From Aphrophora alni (taxonomy: Eukaryota; Arthropoda; Insecta; Hemiptera; Aphrophoridae), in contig OY740768.1 in NCBI GenBank assembly GCA_963513935.1, positions 18,971,177 to 19,035,176 on the forward strand: a DNA stretch of 64,000 nt. The letters are read 5' to 3'. The notes under the pieces were generated by a model, which was not told the origin of the DNA, did not search any database, and worked only from the letters and a program-made list of their open reading frames with translations. This document shows, piece after piece, positions 1 through 12,924 of the stretch. Position numbers and translations under genes: made by a program. The first letter of the stretch is position 1. Each line of letters starts with the position of its first letter.

Positions 1-192
1 GAAAGAAAAATCGGAGATCTGAATAAACGAGGTAAATAAAGTTTCAAAACGTGAGGTATAACTGAAGGAGTGCAGCCAAGAATAAAGACGAAGATTCCTG
101 GTTCATAAGGGCAAAACATCAGCCTTTAGCGCTTGGAGAGTACAGAAGATTTGAGATAAAATAATAAAGAACCACCAACTTCTTACAATATG

Positions 193-250
<58 letters not shown>

Positions 251-661
251 TAAAGGGTCTTTAAAAAAACATGGTCATTCTTAAAGATACATTTTTCCTT
301 TTTCATTTTCAATAATCACTATAACACTGTTAATTTTAAAGAACATTGTAAAAATTGTAACATTTGTTATTAGTTAAAAAAAAATCAGTTCAAAATCAAA
401 AACAGTTTTAAGTTTATGATTTTTTTTATCATACTGCATTATGACAATTTATGTATATTAAAACCATAACATCGTCAAGAACAAAACTAAATTTTTTTAA
501 ATTTTTTTAAAAATTAAATTGAATATGTTAAGTTTATATTTAGAAATACAAAGTTATCCCTTGTCACGGGGATGTGAAACGTGTTTAATATATAAAGACA
601 TTTTTTAAATAAAATTTGTATGAACATGTTTTGTGAGACACCCAGTATATAATTTTGTTAC
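1..661. other. AT-rich non-coding flank
   Basis: No coding stretch is recognisable. It holds a TA microsatellite at about 195-245. Near 630-655 there is a degraded motif which on the minus strand reads ACTGGGTGTCTCACAAA. Similar acquired-repeat ends recur elsewhere in the window. Confidence 0.6.
195..245. repeat. (TA)n microsatellite
   Basis: About 25 perfect TA dinucleotides. Confidence 0.95.
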
Positions 662-712
662 CTGAACATGAATGACGATATCGCCGCAACGGTCAGTATT
701 CACCACGTATCT
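662..712 (-). CDS. candidate 51-nt internal exon, protein unidentified
   Basis: On the minus strand a pyrimidine-rich acceptor ending in ttttctgtttcag precedes 51 nt that end in CAG at a gtaac donor. The 17 codons are open in phase 0 and read RYVVNTDRCGDIVIHVQ. Base composition is clearly richer in G and C than the surrounding AT-rich sequence, as expected of an exon. I do not recognise the family. No neighbouring exon of the same gene was identified, so this could be an exon of a gene with very long introns or a chance island. The donor lies next to a decayed repeat end (about 630-655). Confidence 0.4.
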
Positions 713-2441
713 CTGAAACAGAAAATTTAAAATTCATTACATGTACAAGACATTAGATACTAGATTGTTTGAGGAACAAATGTATAACAAATGCTGAACT
801 GTTTTTATAACAAGTTAAATAACAACAAATTTTATTTCGAATTACTGTTGAAAATAATACTATGTTTATATGTAAATCCAGTGACTATTTCATTCGAGCT
901 GCTAGTAAACTATAACACAACTTGCATGTTAACACTTACTTTTCAATATAGAGAATTGGAGTTCTATGGGATTTCAAAGTTAAAAATGTATGATTTAATA
1001 CTTTGTTTATAAAAATTAATATTATAATTGACACATATACGAATAATATTCTTGTTTATATAAAACACAAAGGATTGATAACGGTGAGCTATTATAACGT
1101 CACAACCTATTACTGAGTAGCTTAAGTAATGTTATGGTGTTTATTGTTAATTCTTAAAAAAAACAACAACTCTTATTTTACAATATTTAGGACCAGATTA
1201 TTAGATTTTTTTTTTAATGTGAACAAGAAGCCAGAACAATACAAAAAACTCATATATAATTTGTGCCAGGACGACAATAATGAGATTTACTACAAAACAT
1301 TATAAAATCTCATATATATATATATATATATATATTGTATCTTAATATATCGTAATAAATGTATATAAAAAAATAGGACACAATTACTTGGATTTTTATG
1401 AAGAAAAGTATTATTATTTTTTATTGTTCAGTTATAAAATAAACATCCGGTATCTTCATACAAAATATGTCTGAAAATGCTTTGTTTTCGAGTTACGGAT
1501 AGCGAAATATTTGACCCTAATTTAATTTACCCTCATTGAGTGAAATGATGTTTTACTGCAATTATAGTGACACAAATTTGGTGTTTGTTTATGTTTTTTT
1601 TTTTTATTCTGGAAATTGAATAAAATAAATCCCAGAACTGTATTTTCAGTCATTTCTCAAAAACGGTTGTAACTTATAATAAATTCAAGTCGAAAGTACA
1701 CTTATTTTAGGTTTAGAGTGATATAAATGACATGAAAAATAAACGCATAAAACCTTCCATCAAAATTTGTAGATAATTTATTTGTGAAAATTTTTTTATG
1801 TATATAAACTCAATAGAAAATGAAAGGAGTTGCAGAAATATTGTTGTTTATGAAGAAAAGTATAGCATCATGAATAACATTTTGTTCTGTTTAAAGTTGT
1901 AACGTGCTTCTGCCACATTTTGGTCTAATTTCTAAATAAATACGAATTTTAGCAACCTATGTTTGTTTTCTATTGACTTTATTTACAACAATTTTTTTAG
2001 ATTAAAATTTTATACAAGTTATGTGTCAAAGTTTTATTAGGTTTATTTGCTACATAACAAAGTTATTTTATCCCAAAGGTAAAGTATTATTTGGGTTACA
2101 TTTTTGTGTATATGCTATACAAAAGAGTATAGACCACCAAATTTGTTCCTCAATTAAAATCCCCAAAATTATATATATATATACCTCTAACCTCGTTTTA
2201 ATTAAATATAGTAATCAACCAATCAGTTTCTCTCTCATCTTTTTCTCTTAAACTTAATAACAAACATAATTAAAATACATTATAATTGATATAATAATTG
2301 GTGTTGTAACATATACAAATAATATGTTTTGGTTTAATTATAAATATATTTATATAAATAAACAAATAAATCTAAATCTACGTAACTAAATTAATAATAA
2401 TAGAGAAAAAAACAGATAACAGCATGGATATTCAAAATCTC
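713..2441. other. AT-rich non-coding stretch
   Basis: It contains a short TA array at about 1312-1335. Short ORFs here have low-complexity AT-driven composition and no recognisable domain. I see no gene. Confidence 0.6.
1312..1335. repeat. (TA)n microsatellite
   Basis: Twelve TA units. Confidence 0.9.
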
Positions 2442-2635
<194 letters not shown>

Positions 2636-2965
2636 GGGGGGGGGGACATCGAGGGGGAGAGAAAGATGGAGAGAGATGAGAGAGTGAGGGAACGACAGGA
2701 AGAGAGAGAAGAAGAGAGAGGGAAAGAGAGGAAGAGAAAGGGAGAGAGAAAATTTGTCTTTATTTTTTGAGACCTCCATTTATACTAATAAAACCTTAAA
2801 TTATATCTCAAAGTAAAGATGAATCATCTATTTTGTTTAAAATGTATGGCTTAAAAAAAAAATTAAAACTGGGTAAGACTGACAACAACAAAAAGAGAAC
2901 GCGAGAAAGAGTGGGACTTATAAAGACAGAATACAAGAATATCTTTTTATTTGAGACACTCATTT

Positions 2966-2969
<4 letters not shown>

Positions 2970-3020
<51 letters not shown>

Positions 3021-3028
3021 GAGAGAGG
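2970..3028. repeat. (GA)n microsatellite
   Basis: A second, shorter, slightly interrupted GA array. It gives spurious ORFs on both strands. Confidence 0.95.
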
Positions 3029-3972
3029 AAGTAGGAAATGGGTCAATGAAAGAAAATCTATTCAGAAATGTGTGTAATAGCAACCTTAGAATGCCTTCAC
3101 GAAGTTGAAATGAGGCCACCGGAGTTTAATATCTGCTCAAGGGCGGTAACATGGTTATAAAATTTTATGTTTGAGAAAACTGGAATGTAATTAGAAGCTA
3201 GATGTTTGCTTGAGTATTCCGAGACACTATGTCTTTTCCTTCTAATTACGGAGAAAACATCTGGCGAAGAATGTTCAAATAGGTTCCGCTTTTATTTGTA
3301 TAGTTAATTTTTGTAACGAAATTGTTCCATTTGAATTAGATTAAAATAACTTTAGTGTTGGAGTTTAATTTTTTATGGATATATTTCGAATCAACCTTAT
3401 TCCTCATCATATGAAAACTAATATTTGAAAGTAAATAGTAATATCAAAAACAAATGTTCTTGATGTATGTGGATAGAAGAAATAATAAATGGTGGGCACT
3501 TTCTTGTTGTTTTCATAACGACTTCAGTCCTTACAAATAAATTTCTTCGATTTATTATCGAAACTTCTCTCTAGCGTTGTCATTATGAGACTTGATTACA
3601 TTAAAACAAATCAGATGATGGTCCTCTTGCCTGTACTTCTTTCAACAGTTTTTACCATACCGTGTAATAATTAAAATGTCAATTTTCTATTGGTGGTGTT
3701 CACAAATATTTCTGCCGCCGTTTTATTTTCATTTCAAAAGTGTAAATACACAGTATCTTTAAAAAACACGTCTCGGCGAACAAAATAACTCCAGGAATAA
3801 TAATCAATTTAGTTTTTATAAACTTATATTATATTTTTATTAGATATTACAAATTTTATTTAACTATTAAGGTTACATTTTTAAATACAAATTTGCTTAC
3901 ATTATCGAATACCCTCATCCAAGGCCAAGCCTGTGTTGGATCAGTCACGTAGACTGACACAGCTAACCAAAA

Positions 3973-4016
<44 letters not shown>

Positions 4017-5789
4017 CATTTTGGTCAAATATATATATGACGACAAATATATATATAGCCTATTTTTTTATATTTGTCGTCATTTCGCTATACAATTGGT
4101 AAGTTATCGGCCTTGTTGCTGTTAGAAAAGCAGTTCTTTCTCAAAATCGGTTCTAACGATTTCTTTCAAATTGTAATGAAATGTGAAGATTAATAATCTA
4201 ACCTGAATGCAAAGTGTAAAAATAAACCTAGATCTCTGTTATTAAAAGTTTGATTTTAATCAAACACTATCTGCACTGAGCACCTTTATGGTGGAGCAAA
4301 GCAAGTGTATAATCTAAAACACATTATAAATACAATATATATAATATTTTTCTCAATGACAGCGTCCATTGTTCATTTTTACTTTTCAACTGAAAACTAT
4401 GGAACTAAAGATTATGATTGGTTTAAAATTGGTTTTGGAGATTGGTGAGTGAAAAAATTTGTAAAACGGTTTTGCACTGTTTTTCATTTTGACTTAGCAT
4501 AAAGTCGTTTAATAATACAAATTAAACAAAAGTCTAAGATATTAAACAAATTTGGATATTAATTACTTTTATATATAACGAAAAATAATTATAGTGGACG
4601 CATGTCTGCGAAAAAATAGCTAGTAGATGGTAAGGAGCACAATGGTAATGTATGCAATTTCGCTTCATTCATTCCGAACATTAAGTCTTATCTTTCAACC
4701 GGAAATAAATGAAATGATTGATTTAGTAAAATTAGTTATTTATTAAATTGTATTTTCATTTATGTAATTTATTCTTATGGTTGATTGTTTGGTGTGTTTT
4801 ATTATTACAATGTAGGTGTTATATTGATGAAGTTAAACTCTTATCTAAACATTCACATATTTATTCCTCAGCCGTAATAAATTGTCTCCGCAAAACCAAG
4901 ACAGGGCGACAACACGATTGCCTATATAACGCCGTTAAATGTTTTAATATTCGTTAATATGTAATAAAATAAATTGGGGCATTGGTTACAAAATCTGATT
5001 TCTCAAATGACAACCTCAATAATATTGAAATTATAAGTTCGATTCTACTTGAGGCAGTTAGAACATCACTGGATCGTTTTCGTGTCTGAATTAATCGTAA
5101 TTAGTATAATGGTAAAAGTAAAACAACAGACATAAAAAAAAGTCTTCAACGAAATCCAAACGAATATAGACAAGTTTCTTTTAGGTTCTTAATAATTAAA
5201 AGTTTTACAATAGCATTTTAACCAACATGGTATTTTGGTCTCCATTGTATGAAATGTTATATAATTGTAAAAGTTAATTTTAAGATTAATCAAAAACAAG
5301 TAGAATTCCTACGTGGAGCTTTTTTAATAAACACGTATTGAGGACAATGTTTGTTCATTGTTCAAGTTACCTAATTAAATCCCACCATAAAGTTACAATG
5401 TTTTGATATTTGCGTTAGTTTATAATACAGAAAGTTGTTATCTTGCCAAGTTTATCCTCTTAGCTATAAACTATATTGATTAATAATAAATTTATTTTCA
5501 ATGCAACGATCATTATGATACGTTTATAGCCTGTAAAACTATAACGACGCAAAAATGTTCTTGTATTAGCTAATAATAATGATTTATTGCTAATAATAAA
5601 AATAAAAATTAACAAACATTTGGCAACATTCCTGATTTAATTAATGTACATGTAAAATATCTAGCGGTCATTCCTATAAATGTTGTTTTCAATTTGATAG
5701 GGTATAATAATATAATTTTCTAAGAAGAATATTCCGTAATTGCTGATGCCTGTTTGTTTAGCACTTCGATTCAAAAAATTTTCTCCCAT
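3029..5789. other. AT-rich non-coding stretch
   Basis: It holds a TA array at about 3977-4014. That array is framed by an inverted repeat (accaaaataattata at about 3966 against tataatcattttggt ending near 4025). A second small inverted pair, tgacgacaaatata and tatatttgtcgtca, lies at about 4038-4083. A B-box-like string AAGTTCGATTCTACTT lies near 5036. No gene is supportable. Confidence 0.55.
3977..4014. repeat. (TA)n microsatellite
   Basis: About 19 TA units framed by a 15-bp imperfect inverted repeat, so the locus could extrude as a hairpin. Confidence 0.9.
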
Positions 5790-6150
5790 GATAACAGTCG
5801 ATGCAGATAGGGCGATAAAATATTTTGTTTTCTACGATAGCAGGAGTTGCAGGTAGGGTGATAAAAATATGTTTTTCATGATCATAAGAAATGCAGATAG
5901 GGTGATAAAAATATGTTTTCCACGATCACAAGAGATGTAGATAGGGTGATAAAAATTATGTTTCCGATAATTAGAAGATATGAAAATAGGGTGATAAATT
6001 TTTTTTCATGATTATAAGAAATGCAGATAGGGTGATAAAAATATGTTTTCCACGATCACAAGAGATGTAGATAGGGTGATAAAAAATATGTTTCCGATAA
6101 TTAGAAGATATGAAAATAGGGTGATAAAAATATGTTTTCCATGATAACAA
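5790..6150. repeat. minisatellite, roughly 45-50 bp units with a 130-bp higher-order period
   Basis: The core ATAGGGTGATAAA recurs about eight times with spacers such as ATGTTTTCCACGATCACAAG. A block of about 110 bp starting near 5889 is repeated almost exactly starting near 6019, a shift of 130 bp. Reading frames across it on the minus strand are a by-product of the array. Confidence 0.9.
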
Positions 6151-6198
6151 GAGATGTGTAAATAAATATTGAGCTCGACTTGTGAGATAATATTAGAA

Positions 6199-6308
6199 AA
6201 AAAAACTCGAACACAAGATCTCATCGAAATTACGTTTATTTAATCAAACGCGTTTCAACGACAAAGTCGCCATCCTCAGTGATACATGAGCTACAATAAC
6301 AAAACTCA
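6199..6308 (-). mobile_element. Penelope-like 3' tail repeat (copy 1)
   Basis: On the minus strand it contains CTGAGGATGGCGAC, then TTTGTCGTT, then GAAACGCG (core about 6252-6279). This CTGANGA - short hairpin - GAAAC arrangement recurs at about ten places in the window. One copy directly follows a GIY-YIG domain relic of a Penelope-like element (18.0-18.5 kb), which is why I assign the family there. A near-identical relative lies at 36,266-36,369. No coding sequence is left at this copy. Confidence 0.6.
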
Positions 6309-8159
6309 CAAATAAAATTAAAGAAAATATTGTTGACATACCTAAAGGTTAGAACTTATTCAAAGCATAGATATAAAATGATTGCTGTTCCCTAATAGCT
6401 CAATTTTTGTACATTACATCAAATATAATGAGATGTCATTTGTTATTTTGATTGGATAAACAGCTCCAAAACAACAACTGAGAAATTTATCACATGTCAA
6501 ATTACGTATAAATAAGTGCAACTGAATGTCTATTTTGAATTATATTCTAAAATTATGTTTTGGTATATCATTTACAATGTCGGACGTTTGAAGTGATATT
6601 CATAAATAATATGGAGAAACAGTGAGATTCATCATTAAAAATAGTATAAGAGCATAAAATATACTCTTAGCAAATAGAGAAAATTCCATTTCATATATCT
6701 TCAAATTAACTTAAACATGCAACGTCTTGGTAGAATATATATTACAAAAACAACTAGAAGATCTAAGGAAACTCATTTAACATTAAAAATGCAGAATAAT
6801 GATTTCAGATTAAAAATCACATATCAAATGTGAAAATAAGGGTGTTAAAAATATACAAAATAGTTTTACAGGAATTTTATAGAAAAAGATACCAACAAAA
6901 TACAATTAAAATCCAAACAATACAAGTACAGAAAAAGATTAAATAAATAAATAAAAATAAAAACTATATATTATAAAAAAGAGTTCATTATGTTGATAGT
7001 TGTAAGTTTCTCAGTGTTACCGGTAATCCTAAATTGTTAAAACTGACAGTTTTTTAATGAAAAGATTTTAACAATAAGAGAAAAATAGTGTAGATAACCT
7101 TTCACCTGAAGAAATAAAAGATAATGTAACAATTTTGATTTATGTATTATTTAATCTTTTTCTGTAATTCAATTCGTTAATTTTAGTTTTTGTGAGGTAA
7201 ATATTAAAGAGATATGGCCTGTGCAACAAGGAGACCTATACATATCATAACTCCATCTCTACAATTAAATTTAACTATTATACAATTTTTCTTTTCACAT
7301 ATTGTCATTAAAAAAAAATTATATACTTATATAGTGTGTGTTCATCAAGTAACTCCTGTCGAATACATTTAGACAAAATTCTGTATACAGGATTTGTAAT
7401 ATATTAAAAGACCCTGTTAACCACGAATATCTGTATTATCTATTCAAAATTCCGGCAGATTTTACCCGGCTAAATTTTTTTAGCGTTTTAAAATTTGTGT
7501 TTCCCTCCATTATGTTTCCTCATTCTATTAATATGTCAGATAAAAAGACTGTAAATTAGGAAGTCCAGTGTGAACAGATTTCTTTTTATAAGAATTTTTA
7601 TTTCAATATTTTATTTTAGCATCTGAAAATGTATTAATAACATAGATTCCGACATATTTTTTTTTATAACCAAAATAATAATGTTAACCTTCAAACGTTT
7701 TAGTTTATACTAATTGTAATTTTTCAACTCTGAATTATTAAAAATCACATAACTATGAATATTTTAAAACATATATTTATTCGATTTTGCAAAAATGAAA
7801 AATAAAAAAACTGTTCTAAATAATTTTGTTTACAATTTGTTTTCGCATAATTAAATAATCATAACGATTCATTAAAAAAAGAAATAATTCAGATTTTCTA
7901 TTTTAAAGAAATAGTGTTAACGTGCCCATTACTAGAAATAGGAAGGATTCAAGGTTTATAACAAAATAATTTGACGCTTGGAATAAAGACGTAAAAATAC
8001 AGAGGTTTGATAATGTCACCTCATAAATCTGTATTTGCTCTCGTAGAGTCTTAAAGGTATTTTAAAGTAAATCTTTAAGAATTTACTTTTGCTAAAATAA
8101 AAAAATCCAAATTGGTGTATAAAAATAGAACTGGTCTTAGGAGAGGGTATATCTTCTAA
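6309..8159. other. AT-rich non-coding stretch
   Basis: Very AT-rich, with homopolymer runs and no recognisable domain on either strand. Confidence 0.6.
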
Positions 8160-8260
8160 GACAAAACTGAATACAGATTCCATAAAAAATAACGTTTAAT
8201 TATCAAACTAGTTTCAACGTCGCCATCATCAATCTTACATTAGCTACAACAAGCAATCTA
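8160..8260 (-). mobile_element. Penelope-like 3' tail repeat (copy 2), diverged
   Basis: On the minus strand ATTGATGATGGCGACGTTGAAAC is a shortened version of copy 1, with the hairpin spacer reduced. It is followed by the same TTTGATAATTAAACGT-like context. It shows no coding remnant. Confidence 0.5.
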
Positions 8261-10730
8261 TAAACTGATCTTTGTATAATATTTGCAACACAATGCTATA
8301 TAATGAGAAATTAAATTCTTCCCATTAAAATACTCTGACTCAGTTGTATTTTTACATTAAAATAGTTAAAAAGACGTTTATAAAATTCTACAAGAAGAAC
8401 ATAAATAAATTTACTTTACATTAAACAATCTTGAAAGTCACAAAGTTGTCATTATAATAATGATTGGCAAAGCTGAACTGTTACAGTGTGTTAGTTACAC
8501 TTTGGCGAATCTCCAGGAAAAACCTGATTTAACATCTTAATTTAAACATATGTTGATTCATCAGCAAGTCTGTTTCCTTACGTCGAAGGTGTGCAATGTA
8601 AGGGGGAAGGTTCGTGACGTCATAGTCACGAGTCTATGCTGGAAGAAAGCCAAGCGTGTGCTCTCGACAAGTTGTGGATGTTCGAAACTGTTTTAAATGT
8701 CAAAACTAAAGACAAATCTGTTTTTAATACGTAGGCAAGCAGATAAATATTGAGTGCAGTGATGGAGATATAGTAAGAAATGGAAATAACTCTTCTTTTA
8801 TTTTGTTATATACAGAGTGATCACAGGCCATTTTTATATTTGGCTACAAAATTATAACGTTGGAGATCTTATTTTTTAACCCTTTCCTGGTGGAACTGCG
8901 TGTTTGAGGGGGTTCAAATCAAAGATCTTGATTGGTATGAAGGGTTGTATAATTATTATTATAGGTCTTTATTTGTAGAGAATATTGAAAGAAAAGTAAG
9001 AACCAATCTTAAATGTCGACCGGTCAAAGTTTATTTTTCACATGATATAAAACAGTTTTTACTAATTAAATTATCGTAATTTAATGCTTCTTTTGAAGTT
9101 CGACCATAATTAGAGAATCCTTATGTCTAGTGAAAAATAGATTGAATATTTAGGCGGTTTATGAACATGTATAGAAAACTAGAATTTTATTTGATTAAAT
9201 GACCTTCATTGTCTAAGAAATCAGGCGTAATTAATTACCTGGAGCTTTATCTCCTTATCTACTTTACCTTAACCAAGTAATGATACTAAATTGACTCTTT
9301 CTTAACAAAATAAAGACTTAAGTATTAAAATTAAAATTAAACAATTCTTCCAATCGTAATGCTTCCAAATTAATTGCGTTTAAAAATTAAAACAATACAA
9401 CTTAACTACGGAAAAAGTAGTATTCAATCATAATTTTGTTTTGTTAAAAACTGACTGCTGAAATTACTTTTACGGAGCTATGTTTTTAAGTTTATTGAAT
9501 GTCATTTTGGATTGACTCAATATTTTCTTCTTCTTTTTTTCACTCATCAGTAATTTCTTATATTTGTAATTTTTGCATTCCCACTGAACGATGAATGAAA
9601 TTTGAGTTGAGCACTCACAGATGGTCACGAGGATTATAAAAAAGTTAGTTTCTCAAAGTTTTGATTAAAATTTCTTAAAAAAATAGAAGGTATCTGCAAC
9701 TTATGATCCTCTCTTTGTATGAGTGGTTGCATACATCTAGCGTTGACCGGGACAATATTTTTTTTCCACCTCAATAATCTATAAATAGATCTAGAATGGT
9801 ATGTGGTAAGGAATAATATGGAATATATTTTCGAACAATGCTGTCTGTTGTTTTGAGGTATTATGACAATTATGAATATGGATTTTTAATGTTATGCCTA
9901 TAATTTAAAACAAATATCTTTTACACCGTTTTAGTGATCTCCAGATAGAAAATTCCTAAGAATTAATTTTGGTCTTAATGTATAAATGTATAAAAAATAA
10001 GACACTATGGCGGAATATCTGTAAAAATGTATTAAAAATAACCTTTCTGGGTAATAATCTTATATATTCCCATTTAAAAATGAATTATAGTTGGAAAATT
10101 TGTATAAATCGGAACTAAATTGTGACCATTAGAGAATACCCTGCTTTGTATGTATACGAACGTCGTTTCTAAACCGTTTGAAAATTTCAAAATGTTGGGT
10201 CAAGTCCGCAACAGTTAAAAAAGATATTAGCAGTTCTATTTATAGTATATACAAGAACAAAAATTTGATTTTATCTGTCAAAATGTAAATTTCATACATG
10301 TAGGGATTTTTAGTTTTTTTTTTTAAATAGGTATATTTATGTTTCTAAAATTGTTACTGGTAAAATGTAAATAATAATGATAAAAAAGTTGTTTTTGAGA
10401 AAATTACATTTTTAAAAAAAGCATAAAGTGTAAAAACAACCCCAATTTATCATGTAAACTGGGTTATACTATTCAATGATGCGATTAAAAAATCGTCGGA
10501 AAAAAAGGTATTTTTGAAACAGTTTTTCAATCAATATTTATGTAAACAATATAAGAGACTCTAAAAGCTCAATTGGTGATCTAATTTGAAAAAAAAGCAA
10601 TAATTGTGCAATCTTCAATCACTAAATAAAAGAAAATACAAATTTCCACAATAAACAATTCATTTGAACCAAAACGATATTTCAATGACTAAGTCATTTT
10701 TTTAGTTTGTTTATGTAACAACTGAAGATG
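8261..10730. other. AT-rich stretch with one GC-richer island
   Basis: The island at about 8575-8700 carries a perfect CRE palindrome TGACGTCA at 8615-8622 and a short open frame (32 codons from the ATG near 8636). It could be a promoter or 5' exon, but there is no recognisable protein. The rest has no supportable feature. Confidence 0.4.
8615..8622. promoter_or_regulatory. CRE/ATF-type palindrome
   Basis: Perfect TGACGTCA inside a local GC-richer island. The match to the CREB/ATF consensus is seen. Function is inference. Confidence 0.3.
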
Positions 10731-10790
10731 ATATCTTATTCACTGAAACCTTGTCTCTTTACAATTGGAGTGTTGATTATGTTGAAAATT
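10690..10790 (+). mobile_element. Penelope-like 3' tail repeat (copy 3), diverged
   Basis: Plus-strand CTGAAGATGATATC ... CTGAAACC (10,732-10,749) fits the CTGANGA...GAAAC pattern of the other copies. The hairpin between the boxes is degraded. Confidence 0.4.
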
Positions 10791-11403
10791 GTTTTTTATT
10801 TTGTAACATATTATGTTAATAAGAAGTAAGTAGATAGAAGAATAAAAGACATTCTCATGTTATGCCAACGATCAGCTGTATGCTAAATATTTATTCTAGT
10901 TTATCCGATTAAAGAGGATATAAAACTCCATTATCAAAATTGAAGTCAACGCCAAAATGAATCTTAAAGCGATAAGATCAACTTTAATATTACGTCACTG
11001 TAACAGATTTAGTCTGGTGTTGAGGAAGGTCAGGGATTGTTTTACGAACAATTTTACTGAAAGGATTTCTAGTGAATGATTTCCAATAGTCTTAAAAGCT
11101 TGATAGTTGTTTCTTATGTTTTGCCTGCGGTGTTGTGTTTGGCAGGTCCCCGCAACTTCAACATTTAACAGGTATTTTTGTCTTGGCAGTTAAACGCTAT
11201 AAACAACTTATAATCGTCATGCTTTAAACTCTCGCAGATAGAAGAGAGACTATTTTTACTTTTAATAAATATTTTTTTAAATCTGTGTTTTATATCTTAA
11301 AATGTGTACTACATGTCTGAATTTCCTAGGAGGGTGGGTCATTTCGAAACTTTAGATTATATTTTTTTAGAACGTTCTCAAAAAATTTTTGGAAGATTAT
11401 TTG
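10791..11403. other. AT-rich non-coding stretch
   Basis: No gene is recognised. A possible 26-nt microexon-like segment at about 11,147-11,172 (after tttggcag, before gtattt) is too short to support. Confidence 0.5.
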
Positions 11404-12924
11404 TAAGAGATACGTTTCACATATATACAGATTCTTTTATTAATCTAGATATACGTTTTGTATATTATATGTAGAGATGCGTTTTGTACATGTAGAGATT
11501 CTTTTATAAATCTAAAGATGCGTTTTGTGTATGTAGAGATGCGTTTTGTACATGTAGTGTTCTTTTATAAATCTAGAGATGCGTTTTGTACATGTAGAGA
11601 TTCTTTTATAAATCTAGAGATGCGTTTTGTGTATGTAGAGATGCGTTTTTTATATCTAGAGATTCTTTTATAAATCTAGAGATGCGTTTTGTGTATGTAG
11701 AGATGCGTTTTGTACATGTAGTGATTCTTTTATAAATCTAGAGATGCGTTTTGTACATGTAGAGATTCTTTTATAAATCTAGAGATGCGTTTTGTGTATG
11801 TAGAGATGCGTTTTGTATATCTAGAGATGCGTTTTGTATATCTAGAGATGCGTTTTGTGTATGTAGAGATGCGTTTTGTATATCTAGAGATTCTTTTATA
11901 AATCTAGAGATGCGTTTTGTGTACTTAGAGATGCGTTTTGTACATGTAGAGATTCTTTTATAAATCTAGAGATGCGTTTTGTGTATGTAGAGATGCGTTT
12001 TGTACATGTAGAGATTCTTTTATACATCTAGAGATGCGTTTTGTGTATGTAGAGATGCGTTTTGTACATATAGAGATTCTTTTATAAATCTAGAGATGCG
12101 TTTTGTGTATGTAGAGATGCGTTTTGTACATATAGAGATTCTTTTATAAATCTAGAGATGCGTTTTGTATATCTAGAGATTCTTTTATAAATCTAGAGAT
12201 GCGTTTTGTGTATGTAGAGATGCGTTTTGTATATGTAGAGATTCTTTTATAAATCTAGAGATGCGTTTTGTGTATGTAGAGATGCGTTTTGTACATATAG
12301 AGATTCTTTTATACATCTAGAGATGCGTTTTGTGTATGTAGAGATGCGTTTTGTATATGTTAAGATGGGTTTTGTACATGTAGAGATGGGTTTTGTATAT
12401 GTAGAATTGCGTTTTGTATATGTAGAGATGCGTTTATAAATATAGAGATGCGTTTTGTGTATGTAGAGATGCGTTTTGAATATGTAGAATTGCGCTTTGT
12501 ATATGTAGAGATGCGTTTATAAATATAGAGTAGCGTTTTGTGTATGTAGAGATGCGTTTTGTACATATAGAGATTCTTTTATAAATCTAGAGATGCGTTT
12601 TGTGTATGTAGAGATGCGTTTTGTACATATAGTGATTCTTTTATAAATCTAGAGATGCGTTTTGTGTATGTAGAGATGCGTTTTGTATATGTTGAGATGG
12701 GTTTTGTATATGTAGAGATGCGTTTTGTATATGTAGAATTGCGTTTTGTATATGTAGAGATGCGTTTTGTGTATGTAGAGATGCGTTTTGTACATGTAGA
12801 GATTCTTTTATAAATCTAGAGATGCGTTTTGTGTATGTAGAGATGCGTTTTGTACATGTAGAGATTCTTTTATAAATCTTGAGATGCGTTTTGTGTATGT
12901 AGAGATGCATTTTGTGTATGTAGA
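11404..12924. repeat. 1.5-kb minisatellite with 62-bp higher-order unit
   Basis: The array is built from three related subunits: agatgcgttttgtgtatgtag (21 bp), a 21-bp variant with tacatg in place of gtgtatg, and agattcttttataaatctag (20 bp). In the middle they alternate as a 62-bp trimer. Near 12,355-12,540 and 12,680-12,770 the pattern is scrambled (units with gggttttg or gaattgcg). ORFs on both strands (for example 12,641-12,910 minus, full of YIHKT/STYTKRI-like repeats) are repeat-driven. Confidence 0.95.

Noticed and set aside
6252..6279. Active hammerhead ribozyme
   Set aside because: CTGANGA and GAAAC boxes with a short hairpin are present, but no paired stem I could be built, so only a resemblance is reported.
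11404..12924. CRISPR-like array
   Set aside because: Units are contiguous with no unique spacers, and the context is eukaryotic. It is a minisatellite.
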